Numbered from the stretch's first letter, positions 1 through 7,548 are shown. The stretch: DNA of 13,289 nt from Spirochaetaceae bacterium (GCA_031284645.1 JAITXS010000061.1:1-13289); one strand, 5' to 3'. The notes: generated from the sequence alone by a model not told the origin. Translations and numbers: made by a program.

Positions 1-1947
1 CAAATACAAGAACTGGGGATCCCGCTTGTCGGAGCTCTTAATATGAGTGACGAGGCCCAGGCCAAGGGCATAGATATCAACGAAAATAAACTCGGCGCTT
101 TGATCGGCGTTCCTTTTGTTAAAATCAGCGCACACAAATCAGAGGGACTCGATCACTTGCTGGATCGTGTGGACGAATTTGTCAAAGAACGGGAACGTAT
201 AGAAGAAGCAAGTCTTAACGATGTGCAGAATGCCGACAATACTCTTGCGCACGTTGATTCATCCCTGCGGAAACTCATGTACAGCGATAAAATCGAAGAA
301 AAAATCAACGAACTGAGTCTTTTGCTTGCGCCGGATATCGGACGGGGAAGCGGCAGTTTAAGCAAGGCCGAAAAGCGCGGCAGAGGGGGCGAGCGCTATC
401 TTGCCATCAAACTCCTTGAAAAAGATCGCCTGACCGAAGAGTTCATCGGAACTTTACCCGAACAGGAAAAAATAAAAAAGACAACAAAACAGGCAATCGC
501 CGATATAGAAAAATACTGCGGCAAAGACAGCGAAATTGTCATTTCAGAACAGCGCTATGTTTATCTGCGCGGGATCATAAAAGAATCGGTTCTCTGCCGC
601 AAAAAGCAGCGCTTCTCTCTTACCGAATCCATCGACAACGGGATCATGAACCGCTTTCTTGCCCTGCCGATCTTTCTTGCTGTGCTCTGGTGTATTTTTC
701 AGCTTACTTTTACCATCGGCGCTTACCCGCAAAGTTGGCTTGAGAGCTTGTTCGGCCTTGCATCTCATGCTGCGGAAAACGCCCTTGAAGGCTCTCCTTT
801 GCTTCAATCGCTGGTCGTGGATGGTATTATAGGCGGTGTGGGCAGTGTCTTTAGTTTTGTGCCGCTTATCGTAATACTCTTTTTCTTTCTTTCAATTCTT
901 GAAGACCTTGGCTATATGTCACGTGCAGCCTTTGCCACGGACAAATTATTGAATATGTTCGGCTTGCATGGTCAGTCAATTTTCCCGATGACGCTTGGTT
1001 TCGGTTGTTCGGTGCCTGCTATCCTTGCATCCCGTACCTTAAAAAGCCGCAGGGACCGTATTTTGACTGTTCTTGTTACCCCGATGATGAGTTGCGGCGC
1101 AAAACTTCCGATTCATGTGCTCTTTGCCGGAGTGTTTTTTGGTAAAAACGCTCCTAATATTATTATTTTAGTTTATCTCTGTGGTATTATTCTTGCGCTG
1201 CTCTCTTCGCTGATACTCAAGCATACTATTCTGAGGGGAGCTCCCACTCCTTTTGTGCTGGAACTTCCCCCGTACCGTATGCCGACAACACGCGGTGTAC
1301 TGAGTCATGTTTGGGAAAAATTCTTTCTGTATTTTAAGAAGGCCGGAACCGTGATTCTTGCCTCCTCAATCCTTATCTGGTGTATTACCAGTTTTCCGCG
1401 TTTTAACGCGACAGAAGCAGATACCAACGCGTGGACAGCGGATTATTACAAACAAGCTCAACGTCCGGGGACAGATACGGAGAAAAACGATGAGGACAGC
1501 CTTTCCGAATACCTTCTTGTCCGGGAAGCCGAAGCTTCACTTGAGTACAGCGCTGCGGGACGAATCGGATATGCTATTGAGCCTCTGTTCCGTCCTCTCG
1601 GTTTTAACTGGAAGATGAGTGTCGCGACTCTTACCAGTTTTGCCGCAAAAGAGGTCGTTGTCTCCACTTTGGGTATAGTCTATCAGATTGGAAATCAGGA
1701 GGAAGAAGGAAGTATCGGACTTCGGGAGGCTCTTGCAGCAGATACGACTTTAGGTACGCCTGAGAAGGCGCCGCTTGCGGCCTTTTCTTTTATGCTGTTT
1801 ATGCTCATTATTCCGCCGTGTTTTGCCGCTCTTGCTACGATACGAAGCGAACTTGGCGGGAAATGGCTTGCTTTTGAATGGGTCTATTTATTTTTACTCG
1901 GCTGGGTGGTAAGCTTTATCGTCTTCCAGTTGGGAATGGCCCTATAG
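1..1947 (+). CDS. feoB: Ferrous iron transport protein B, 5' truncated by window edge
   Basis: FeoB imports Fe(II) through the inner membrane and has an N-terminal GTPase. The reading frame is open from base 1, so the ATG at 43 is not the start: it lies inside the G4 motif NMSD (residues 14-17 of the visible 648). The G1-G3 motifs are therefore outside the window. G5 is SAHK (43-46). A soluble helical region follows, then a multi-span membrane core. The core includes the FeoB gate motif with GFGCSVPAI, PMMSCGAKLP (two conserved Cys) and, near the C-terminus, SFAAKEVVVSTLG and PPCFAALATIRSE. The C-terminus is intact. The next gene starts 19 bases downstream, so the two are very probably cotranscribed; feoA, if present, would lie upstream. 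Membership is seen directly; Fe(II) specificity is family knowledge. Confidence 0.97.
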   Translation, partial: QIQELGIPLVGALNMSDEAQAKGIDINENKLGALIGVPFVKISAHKSEGLDHLLDRVDEFVKERERIEEASLNDVQNADNTLAHVDSSLRKLMYSDKIEEKINELSLLLAPDIGRGSGSLSKAEKRGRGGERYLAIKLLEKDRLTEEFIGTLPEQEKIKKTTKQAIADIEKYCGKDSEIVISEQRYVYLRGIIKESVLCRKKQRFSLTESIDNGIMNRFLALPIFLAVLWCIFQLTFTIGAYPQSWLESLFGLASHAAENALEGSPLLQSLVVDGIIGGVGSVFSFVPLIVILFFFLSILEDLGYMSRAAFATDKLLNMFGLHGQSIFPMTLGFGCSVPAILASRTLKSRRDRILTVLVTPMMSCGAKLPIHVLFAGVFFGKNAPNIIILVYLCGIILALLSSLILKHTILRGAPTPFVLELPPYRMPTTRGVLSHVWEKFFLYFKKAGTVILASSILIWCITSFPRFNATEADTNAWTADYYKQAQRPGTDTEKNDEDSLSEYLLVREAEASLEYSAAGRIGYAIEPLFRPLGFNWKMSVATLTSFAAKEVVVSTLGIVYQIGNQEEEGSIGLREALAADTTLGTPEKAPLAAFSFMLFMLIIPPCFAALATIRSELGGKWLAFEWVYLFLLGWVVSFIVFQLGMAL

Positions 1948-1966
1948 GGATAAAAAAGGAACGGAT

Positions 1967-2167
1967 ATGAACAAAGATATTATTATAACGATTGCCGTGA
2001 TTACTATCGCGGCGGTTTTTATGTTCGCGCGCCTTATCAGGCTTTTCCGATCAAAAAAGACTCCCTGCGATTGCTGCGGGGCTTGTTCGAGCGGCAGAAG
2101 CGCGGGCATGAAAAAAGTCAAAGAAAACAGTGAAAAAGGGTTGCCTCATGGTTGTAGCGTCAATTGA
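1967..2167 (+). CDS. FeoB-associated Cys-rich membrane protein
   Basis: This is a 66-residue protein with one N-terminal membrane segment (about residues 4-24) followed by basic residues and a Cys cluster, CDCCGAC (Cys 34, 36, 37 and 40), plus Cys 63. This layout, placed directly after feoB, matches the FeoB-associated Cys-rich membrane protein family. That family is proposed to assist iron transport, possibly as a FeoC-like or metal-binding partner; its mechanism is not established. An AAGGA ribosome binding site lies six to seven bases before the ATG. Its last 20 bases overlap the start of the histidine fusion gene in another frame, so the two genes are translationally linked. Assignment rests on position, size and Cys pattern. 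Confidence 0.8.
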   Translation: MNKDIIITIAVITIAAVFMFARLIRLFRSKKTPCDCCGACSSGRSAGMKKVKENSEKGLPHGCSVN

Positions 2168-3503
2168 TATTCAAAACGGACAGGTTGTTCAGCTTAAACA
2201 GGGGGAAGAGCTTGTTCTCCGGCGGGATGATGCGCTTGCCTTGGCGCAGGAATTTGATAAATACGGTGAAGTTGCCGTCATTGATCTTGACGCTGCTATG
2301 GGTAAAGGCTCCAATATCGAAATGATGAAGCCTTTGTTTCGTGCGGCGCGGTGCAGGGTCGGCGGCGGTATAAGAAGCGTGGAGCAGGCTGTAGAGCTTG
2401 TCAGTCTTGGCGCTGAAAAAATCATTATCGGCTCCACCGCCTTCCGTTGTCCCGGCAAGGATGGCTTTGCCGTTAATACGGTATTTCTTAAAGAACTTGC
2501 CCTGAAAATCGGGCGCGAACGGCTGATTGTTGCGGTCGATTCCCGCGGGGATACGATTGTCGTAGACGGCTGGAAAACCGATACCGGACTCCCTCTTGTT
2601 GAATGTGCCGCTGAACTTGAAGAGTATGCAGGGGAACTACTCTGGACCTGCGTTGAACGCGAAGGCACCATGACGGGTATCAACATTGCGCGGCTTTACG
2701 CTTTACGGGGTCGTGTTTCCTGTCAAATTACCGCTGCAGGGGGCGTATCGACCCTTGCCGAACTGGAAGAAATCGCTCAAGCCGGCTGTGACACACAGCT
2801 CGGGATGGCTCTGTACACGGGAAAAATCAAGCTTGCCGATGCTTTTTCCGTGAGTTTAAACTGGAAAAAAGGTATTCCGGATACGGTGTTCAAGGAGGAC
2901 GTCCGGCATAATCCGGCGGAAAGGCCCACTCGTATGCTTTTACCGATTGTCGTCCAATCTGAGGACGGGCAGCTTTTAATGAGTGCTTACACGGATAAAG
3001 AGGCGCTCTCAGAGAGCTTTGCGCGGGGGAATCTTTGTTTTTACAGCCGAAGCAGGGAAAAGCTCTGGATGAAGGGCGAAAGTTCCGGCAATACCCTAAA
3101 ATTACTGAGACTTCGGGCTGACTGTGACCGTGATGCCCTGAGTGCCCTGGTAAGGCCGACAGGCCCTGTCTGCCATACCGGTGCGTATTCCTGCTTTGAA
3201 ACAGGGCAGCAGTACAGCCTTGGCTATCTGCAATCAGTTATTAACGAACGGCTCTCCGCCTTGGGTTCCGACTCATATACGGCATCGCTTTCCACGGATA
3301 AGGTAAAACGCAAAGTGATGGAAGAAGCCTATGAGATATGTACGGCGCGTTCCCGGGATGAAAGCGTCTGGGAAGCGGCTGATCTGTTTTTCCATACGAT
3401 ACTGCTCCTTTCCAAAGAAGGCATAGCCATTGACGAGGTTCTTGCCGAGTTGGACCGGCGCCATAAAGAAGACCGTGCAAAAAAGAAACGCTTTATCGGA
3501 TAG
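2148..3503 (+). CDS. HisA-HisI-HisE fusion, three histidine-biosynthesis steps
   Basis: A 451-residue fusion. Residues 1-235 are HisA (ProFAR isomerase, TIM barrel): catalytic Asp7 in SIDIQNG, VGGGIRS at 71-77, Asp131 in VAVDSR, DGW at 140-142, Thr174 in EGTMTG, and a C-terminal AAGGVSTLAEL. After a linker (about 236-262), residues 263-352 are HisI (phosphoribosyl-AMP cyclohydrolase). Its metal ligands are all present: DCDRD (Mg ligands Asp325, 327, 329; Zn ligand Cys326) and CHTGAYSC (Cys342, Cys349). Residues 361-440 are HisE (phosphoribosyl-ATP pyrophosphatase), with EE at 392-393 and EAADLFFH around 409-416. Together these cover steps 2-4 of the pathway in one chain, in reverse order. ATG 2148 is preferred over GTG 2130 because AAAAGGG ends seven bases before it and MVVASIDI matches the usual HisA start. 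No other his gene is visible. Confidence 0.93.
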   Translation: MVVASIDIQNGQVVQLKQGEELVLRRDDALALAQEFDKYGEVAVIDLDAAMGKGSNIEMMKPLFRAARCRVGGGIRSVEQAVELVSLGAEKIIIGSTAFRCPGKDGFAVNTVFLKELALKIGRERLIVAVDSRGDTIVVDGWKTDTGLPLVECAAELEEYAGELLWTCVEREGTMTGINIARLYALRGRVSCQITAAGGVSTLAELEEIAQAGCDTQLGMALYTGKIKLADAFSVSLNWKKGIPDTVFKEDVRHNPAERPTRMLLPIVVQSEDGQLLMSAYTDKEALSESFARGNLCFYSRSREKLWMKGESSGNTLKLLRLRADCDRDALSALVRPTGPVCHTGAYSCFETGQQYSLGYLQSVINERLSALGSDSYTASLSTDKVKRKVMEEAYEICTARSRDESVWEAADLFFHTILLLSKEGIAIDEVLAELDRRHKEDRAKKKRFIG

Positions 3504-3598
3504 GCTTTGATAATTCATGTTTGAGCGTTCATTTTGTTCCGGAGACATCCTTTTTTGATGAGAATTTTCAATTGCATCCTACCCCTGTTGACAGTCTC

Positions 3599-3628
3599 TT
3601 GAATTATTACCTAAAGTTAGTGTATAGA
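3599..3628 (+). promoter_or_regulatory. Possible promoter of acidic-protein gene
   Basis: TTGAAT (3599-3604) and TATAGA (3623-3628) are 18 bases apart and would give a leader of about 45 bases before the ATG at 3681. A TATAAT at 3654-3659 is an alternative -10 but has no good -35. The 177-base gap 3504-3680 otherwise holds no recognisable gene and no convincing terminator for the his fusion. Confidence 0.35.
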
Positions 3629-3680
3629 ATTACTTGTAGGTTTTATACGCTTTTATAATTCTTTTTTCATGGAGAGTGTT

Positions 3681-3992
3681 ATGGATTTAAATTGTTCCGA
3701 AGTTGAAGACGAGAAAATGCATGTCAGCCACACGGAGGAATCCGCTTGCACGGCGGGGGCGATTTTTATGCCTTCCCGCAGTGCTCTTGATGATGATGAA
3801 GATGACTTTGATGAGGATGAAGACGATGAGGACGACTTTGAGGATGACGGAGACGATGAGGATTACGACGACGACGATGATGATGACTTTGATGATGAAT
3901 TTGATGACGATGAGGATGAAGAAGACGATGACTTTGAAGATGATTTTGACGAAGAAGACGATGACTTTGAGGATGAAGACGAGGAAGAATAA
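3681..3992 (+). CDS. Small protein with a 67-residue polyacidic tail
   Basis: This 103-residue protein has no recognised enzymatic domain. The first 36 residues are of ordinary composition with Cys5 and Cys23. Residues 37-103 are almost entirely Asp and Glu (58 of 67). The exceptions are one Gly and aromatic residues at 43, 53, 62, 70, 74, 85, 89 and 96, spaced every 4-11 residues. There is no signal peptide or membrane span, so it is probably cytoplasmic and intrinsically disordered. Acidic codons are mixed (GAT, GAC, GAA, GAG), which argues for selection on the protein rather than simple triplet expansion. ATG 3681 is preferred over the in-frame ATG 3669 because GGAG lies six bases before it. 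Acidic tails of this kind occur in nucleic-acid mimics, the RNA polymerase delta subunit and cation binders, but none is demonstrated here. Function unknown. Confidence 0.8.
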   Translation: MDLNCSEVEDEKMHVSHTEESACTAGAIFMPSRSALDDDEDDFDEDEDDEDDFEDDGDDEDYDDDDDDDFDDEFDDDEDEEDDDFEDDFDEEDDDFEDEDEEE

Positions 3993-4026
3993 GCTTCCTT
4001 TATTCGCAGCGCAGGATCATCCGTTT

Positions 4027-4773
4027 TTACTGTGCACAAAGCATGTGTAGGCCTTCGAAAACCGGCTGAAGCTCATCAAACTTCATAAGGGCGTATCTGT
4101 CCAGGGATGTCGGCATATTGTTTACGATAACGATGGATGCGCCGTGACGAAGGGCTGTTTCAGGAAGAGCTGCGGCCGGATACACGCTTAGGCTTGTTCC
4201 TAAAACGAGCATCAGGTCGCACAAAGAGGCTTCTGATTCTGCCTCGCGCATCGCCTCAAGGGGGAGCCTTTCGCCAAAAAAGGTAATCGCAGGCTTTAAA
4301 ATACGATTGCATTTCGGACAGACCGGAAACATGCCTTTTTTGACAATTTCGACAACCTGATTAAAGGGGACACGGATACCGGAACAGCGCATACAGTAAT
4401 GGACAGCCGGTGATCCGTGCACTTCAATAACATGGAGAGCACCGCCCTTTTGATGAAGAAAATCAACGTTTTGTGTGATAATCGCCTTGATTAAGCCTTT
4501 CTTTTCAAGTTCGGAAAGGCAGGTATGCACGATAGACGCCGGATATGCATCTGCATTGTAGATAAATTCTCCGGCCGTCTTGTAATAGTAGCTCGGATCG
4601 TGCTCGAAATAATCAATATCGAAGATTTTTGAGGCGTCAAATTCCTGGTACAGACCGTTTTTCCCACGAAAATCCCTGATGCCGGAAAGCGTGCTCACCC
4701 CAGCACCGCTCAGTGCGACACAGTGTTTTGAGTCACAAATTTTCTGATACAATGCTTTGATTTTTTGATCCAT
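4027..4773 (-). CDS. cobB: Sirtuin NAD-dependent protein deacylase (SIR2/CobB family)
   Basis: This 248-residue enzyme removes acyl groups from lysines using NAD+, giving nicotinamide and O-acyl-ADP-ribose. Visible motifs in order: GAGVSTLSGIRDFRG (23-37, NAD binding), TQNVDFLHQ (100-108), catalytic His119 in EVHGS, two Zn-binding Cys pairs (Cys127/130 and Cys152/155), FFGERLP (165-171) and LGTSLSVYPAA (191-201). The Tyr of the CobB/SIRT5 Tyr-x-x-Arg pair that favours succinyl-lysine aligns by eye with Tyr64, but the Arg position seems to be Ala67, which suggests plain deacetylase activity. An AGGAAG ribosome binding site precedes the ATG. It is the last gene of the leftward cluster, 52 bases after rsfS, and probably has its own promoter. 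The symbol is by family only. Confidence 0.93.
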   Translation of the reverse strand: MDQKIKALYQKICDSKHCVALSGAGVSTLSGIRDFRGKNGLYQEFDASKIFDIDYFEHDPSYYYKTAGEFIYNADAYPASIVHTCLSELEKKGLIKAIITQNVDFLHQKGGALHVIEVHGSPAVHYCMRCSGIRVPFNQVVEIVKKGMFPVCPKCNRILKPAITFFGERLPLEAMREAESEASLCDLMLVLGTSLSVYPAAALPETALRHGASIVIVNNMPTSLDRYALMKFDELQPVFEGLHMLCAQ

Positions 4774-4802
4774 ACGGGCGCTTCCTTTTCGAGTGTTTTC
4801 GG

Positions 4803-4829
4803 ATTATACAAAATAAGGACGGTTTTCAA
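4803..4829 (-). promoter_or_regulatory. Possible internal promoter for the sirtuin gene
   Basis: On the - strand a perfect TATAAT (4803-4808) follows TTGAAA (4824-4829) with a short 15-base spacer; ATTGAA gives 16. The start would be near 4796, just ahead of the ribosome binding site. The -35 overlaps the rsfS stop codon, so the sirtuin could be made independently of the upstream operon. Confidence 0.4.
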
Positions 4830-5272
4830 TACTCAAAATGTTGAGACTGCCCCTCATGTATTTTTAATATATGCCCGTCGCTCCACAGACGTTCAAGCTC
4901 GTAAAAATCACGGGCCTTTTCTGTCATAAGATGAATGACCGTTCCGCCAAGATCGATAAAATCCCAGTCATCGTCTTTCCGGTTTTTTCTGTTTTCGTTC
5001 AGAATCCTGATTTTTTTATCTTTAATAAAATCTTTTATATGCCGCCTTAAACCGGCGCGCTGGGCAGCGCTTGTTACTGTGGCAAGGATAAAAAAATCAG
5101 TCCATCCATAAAGGGGGCGCAGGTCAATAAGAACAACCTGGCCTCCCTTGTGTTCATCTAACAGTAAGGCAAGCTGAAACGCGGTGTCGTAATGTTTATC
5201 CGGCGGGGATTTGTTTTCCGGCACGGCCTCGCCGCTCACGTTAACTGTATTAGTTTCTTGTTCTTCGTCCAT
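4826..5272 (-). CDS. rsfS: Ribosomal silencing factor RsfS (YbeB/Iojap family)
   Basis: RsfS binds ribosomal protein uL14 on the 50S subunit and blocks subunit joining when nutrients are scarce. The family core spans about residues 27-138: TAFQLALLLDEHKGGQVVLID, LYGWTDFFILATVTSAAQ (54-71), and WDFIDLGGTVIHLMTEKARDF (103-123) with YELERLW after it. The N-terminus carries about 25 extra polar, acidic residues compared with many homologues. The start is supported by AAGGAT five bases before the ATG. This start lies inside the upstream LCP gene, so the two overlap by 23 bases and are probably translationally coupled. An LCP gene next to rsfS is a common bacterial arrangement. Confidence 0.93.
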   Translation of the reverse strand: MDEEQETNTVNVSGEAVPENKSPPDKHYDTAFQLALLLDEHKGGQVVLIDLRPLYGWTDFFILATVTSAAQRAGLRRHIKDFIKDKKIRILNENRKNRKDDDWDFIDLGGTVIHLMTEKARDFYELERLWSDGHILKIHEGQSQHFEY

Positions 5273-6467
5273 TAAAATCCTTCCCGATTATCAAGGTAAA
5301 ATCGGCTTTATACTCATAATTTTGCGGATCGTTTTCATAATTATCCTGTCTGCTGTCCGTGATGATGTTTTCACAGTGTATAATGTCCGCAAAGCTCTTG
5401 ACTTCTTCCGTTTGATTTATGTGATCAATAATTGTTGTTTTAGGATAATCATTGTGCTCCGCATTAGCGGTTTTTATGACGTCGTACCCGAATACGCGGA
5501 TTAATTCAGCAGTGCGTCCGGCCAGTCCCGCAACGCCGGTTCCGTTCAAGACCTCCACCGTAATAACCCGCCCATTGCTTGAAAAGGCCCCTTCCCGCGT
5601 TAAAGATGCCAAAGTCTGCCGTACGATATCTTTGACAAGGCTTGCGTCATAAAAGGGGAAAAGCAGCTGTTTCCCGGACACCTCGCGGTAATTCCCTCCG
5701 ACACTTTGCAGCACAATCCTGTCCGTATCAATTTTTGAAAGCTCGTCGAATAATTTAAGTCTTACCCTTTGATTCATATTTGTCCGCATTAAAGCGCTTA
5801 TTCTCATATTAACTTCCGGCTTTTTTATATAATTAATTTTTTCCTGCAATTTTTTTAAAAAGCCGACAAAAAAGCGCTCCTGCCTTTGAGCTAATGATTC
5901 AATAGCACTTGCATTATCGTTCTCTCTGGATCCATACAAGATATATTCCCGTGCTTTATCTCCGTCAAGAACTATCCGGCCCGATGGGAAGAGGATTGAG
6001 TCTTTGCCGTCAAAAACCTCTATTGCCCGCGGGATTAAAATGCTAACGCCGTCAAGAATATCGACCATTTTTTCAAGTGAAGGAAGATCAAAGATAATCG
6101 AATAATTAATGTCCAAGGCAAGCAGGTCTTCGATTTCATTAATGAAACTATCAGGATTGTTCCCGTCATACAGCGCGTCAATACGGTCAACTCTGTTTAT
6201 CTTTTTTAAGATACGTCCGATGTCGCCGGGAATATTAAAAAGCGCCCCTCTGTTTGTCTTGGGGTAGTAGAGAACAATATAAGAACACAGCGGTTTATTA
6301 TCATGTTCAAACACAAACAAAGTATTGACAACAAGATCTTCGGTATCGGATACAAGAGCACTGTTTCCCGAAAGCGTGTAGTAGACCAAGCCGCCTGCAA
6401 GCATGACAACAACGATGATGATGCCTATTAAAAGTAATATGCTGAAATCAGTATTTTTATTTCTCAC
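5250..6467 (-). CDS. LytR-CpsA-Psr (LCP) family membrane protein, divergent active site
   Basis: The protein has 405 residues: a short basic N-terminus, one membrane segment (about 9-31), an extracytoplasmic LCP-like domain (about 45-255) and a LytR_C domain (301-396, VITVEVLNGTGVAGLAGRTA). LCP enzymes transfer lipid-linked glycopolymers to peptidoglycan. LCP features seen include NIPGD (78-82), a KIN-type segment, DILDGVSILIPRA (136-148), LDGDKAREYI (168-176) and QRQERF (194-199). The usual SIPRD is NIPGD and the usual YVRYRH is YILYGSREN, so two conserved Arg positions appear lost; activity may be altered or absent. The start codon is GTG, overlapping the stop of the DHH gene as GTGA, a classic coupled junction. 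In most diderm spirochaetes the glycopolymer substrate is unclear. Family fairly sure, activity uncertain. Confidence 0.85.
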   Translation of the reverse strand: MRNKNTDFSILLLIGIIIVVVMLAGGLVYYTLSGNSALVSDTEDLVVNTLFVFEHDNKPLCSYIVLYYPKTNRGALFNIPGDIGRILKKINRVDRIDALYDGNNPDSFINEIEDLLALDINYSIIFDLPSLEKMVDILDGVSILIPRAIEVFDGKDSILFPSGRIVLDGDKAREYILYGSRENDNASAIESLAQRQERFFVGFLKKLQEKINYIKKPEVNMRISALMRTNMNQRVRLKLFDELSKIDTDRIVLQSVGGNYREVSGKQLLFPFYDASLVKDIVRQTLASLTREGAFSSNGRVITVEVLNGTGVAGLAGRTAELIRVFGYDVIKTANAEHNDYPKTTIIDHINQTEEVKSFADIIHCENIITDSRQDNYENDPQNYEYKADFTLIIGKDFNGRRTRN

Positions 6468-7369
6468 CGGACCGCCGTTATGATCTCCTTAATGATTCTA
6501 TCAGCGTCAGAAACCGGAACTTGGCAGCTTCCCACTTGTTTGTGCCCTCCGCCGCCATAGTGCAGCAACAGGCTTCCGATATCCACTGCCGCGCTTTTAT
6601 TGATGATACTGTAGCCTACGGTAATAACGGTATTAAGTTTTCCTTTGCCGTCCACAACCCATACCGATATATTTTGTTCAGGAAAGAGTATATAGGGCAG
6701 AAAACGGTTGCCCGCAAAAATCGTTTCTCTGCCGCGAAGATCCACAAGAACGGCATTACCTTCAATTTTTCCGGCTTCTTTAATCATCTTGATATACAGC
6801 TCATGTTGTTCGCGGTAAACGGAAACACGTTCCCTAACATTGGGCAGGGCAAGTGTCTCGTCAATTGAGCTCGTGCGCAGCGCGGAGGCGATTTCTTTCA
6901 TTAAATCAAAATTACTGACTTTAAAATCGTGGAATCTACCAAGACCGGTGCGCGGGTCTGCAATGAATCCCAGCAAAACCCAGCCTTCAGGATGGAGTAT
7001 CTCAGCTTCGGAGAGAGAGCCCGAATCAATTTTATCGGTAAAGTGTACCATTTCGGCGTATCTTCCCAGCTTTGTCTCTCCGCCGTAATAGTCGTAAATT
7101 ATTCTGGCACAGCTTGGTGCCGGTTTCGAGGCGCCCTGAAAGTGTATTTTTCCGTCAAGCCGCTCGCTCTCACTGGAATGATGGTCGAACCACAGTCCGC
7201 AGTCCTTGATATAGGGCACATTTGCGACAATATCGTTTTCGTTTGCCCGAACCAAGCCATCCTGAATATCTTTGGGGTGCACAAAAAGCCACTCGTTGAC
7301 CAAACCCAACTCTTCCAAAAGGACGGCGCACGCCAAACCGTCAAAATCAGATCTTGTTATTAAACGCAT
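6464..7369 (-). CDS. DHH/DHHA1 family phosphoesterase, exopolyphosphatase-like
   Basis: This 301-residue cytoplasmic protein has the DHH phosphoesterase layout. Motif I is SDFDGLACAVLL (7-18, metal-binding Asp8 and Asp10), motif III is FDHH (61-64), and a C-terminal DHHA1 domain carries GGGGH (272-276). The family includes exopolyphosphatases, nanoRNases and cyclic-dinucleotide phosphodiesterases; no GGDEF or PAS domain is present, so the substrate cannot be named from sequence. ATG 7369 is chosen over the in-frame GTG at 7393 because GGAG lies five bases before it and the protein then begins MRLITRSDFDG. It is the first gene of the leftward operon; its stop overlaps the GTG of the LCP gene by four bases. 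Confidence 0.9.
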   Translation of the reverse strand: MRLITRSDFDGLACAVLLEELGLVNEWLFVHPKDIQDGLVRANENDIVANVPYIKDCGLWFDHHSSESERLDGKIHFQGASKPAPSCARIIYDYYGGETKLGRYAEMVHFTDKIDSGSLSEAEILHPEGWVLLGFIADPRTGLGRFHDFKVSNFDLMKEIASALRTSSIDETLALPNVRERVSVYREQHELYIKMIKEAGKIEGNAVLVDLRGRETIFAGNRFLPYILFPEQNISVWVVDGKGKLNTVITVGYSIINKSAAVDIGSLLLHYGGGGHKQVGSCQVPVSDADRIIKEIITAVR

Positions 7370-7395
7370 CTTTTCTCCAAGTCCAAGTATCACTC

Positions 7396-7424
7396 ACTAT
7401 AACAGATTTTTTCTGATAAGGGAA
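7396..7424 (-). promoter_or_regulatory. Possible promoter of the DHH-LCP-rsfS operon
   Basis: On the - strand TATAGT (7396-7401) lies 17 bases from a weak TTCCCT (7419-7424). The spacer contains a small inverted repeat, CAGA-TCTG. The transcript would begin near 7389, ahead of the GGAG at 7375-7378. The -35 match is poor. Confidence 0.35.
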
Positions 7425-7548
7425 CAGGGATTTGAATGAATTGCGCGTGATAAAACAACGGCGGGTGATTGTCTATTAAAAGCTGTGCATACTCGCAGAG
7501 CTTGGAGCCGCTCTTGCCGCCGGATCGATTATCTCCGGAGGATGTCTG

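Noticed and set aside
43..1947. ATG 43 as the feoB start
   Set aside because: The frame is open to base 1 and encodes ELGIPLVGALN, the normal FeoB sequence before the NMSD motif.
3588..3593. Consensus TTGACA as -35 for the acidic-protein gene
   Set aside because: No acceptable -10 lies 15-19 bases downstream; TTGAAT/TATAGA fits better.
3993..4026. GGATCATCC followed by five T between the acidic gene and the sirtuin
   Set aside because: Only a 3-bp stem forms, too weak to call a terminator.
3703..4050. Met/Thr-rich frame overlapping the acidic gene
   Set aside because: It is the +1 reading of the GA(T/C) codons; the acidic frame has the ribosome binding site and sensible ends.
7370..7393. 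GTG 7393 as the DHH gene start
   Set aside because: It lacks a ribosome binding site, whereas ATG 7369 has GGAG at the right distance and a typical DHH N-terminus.
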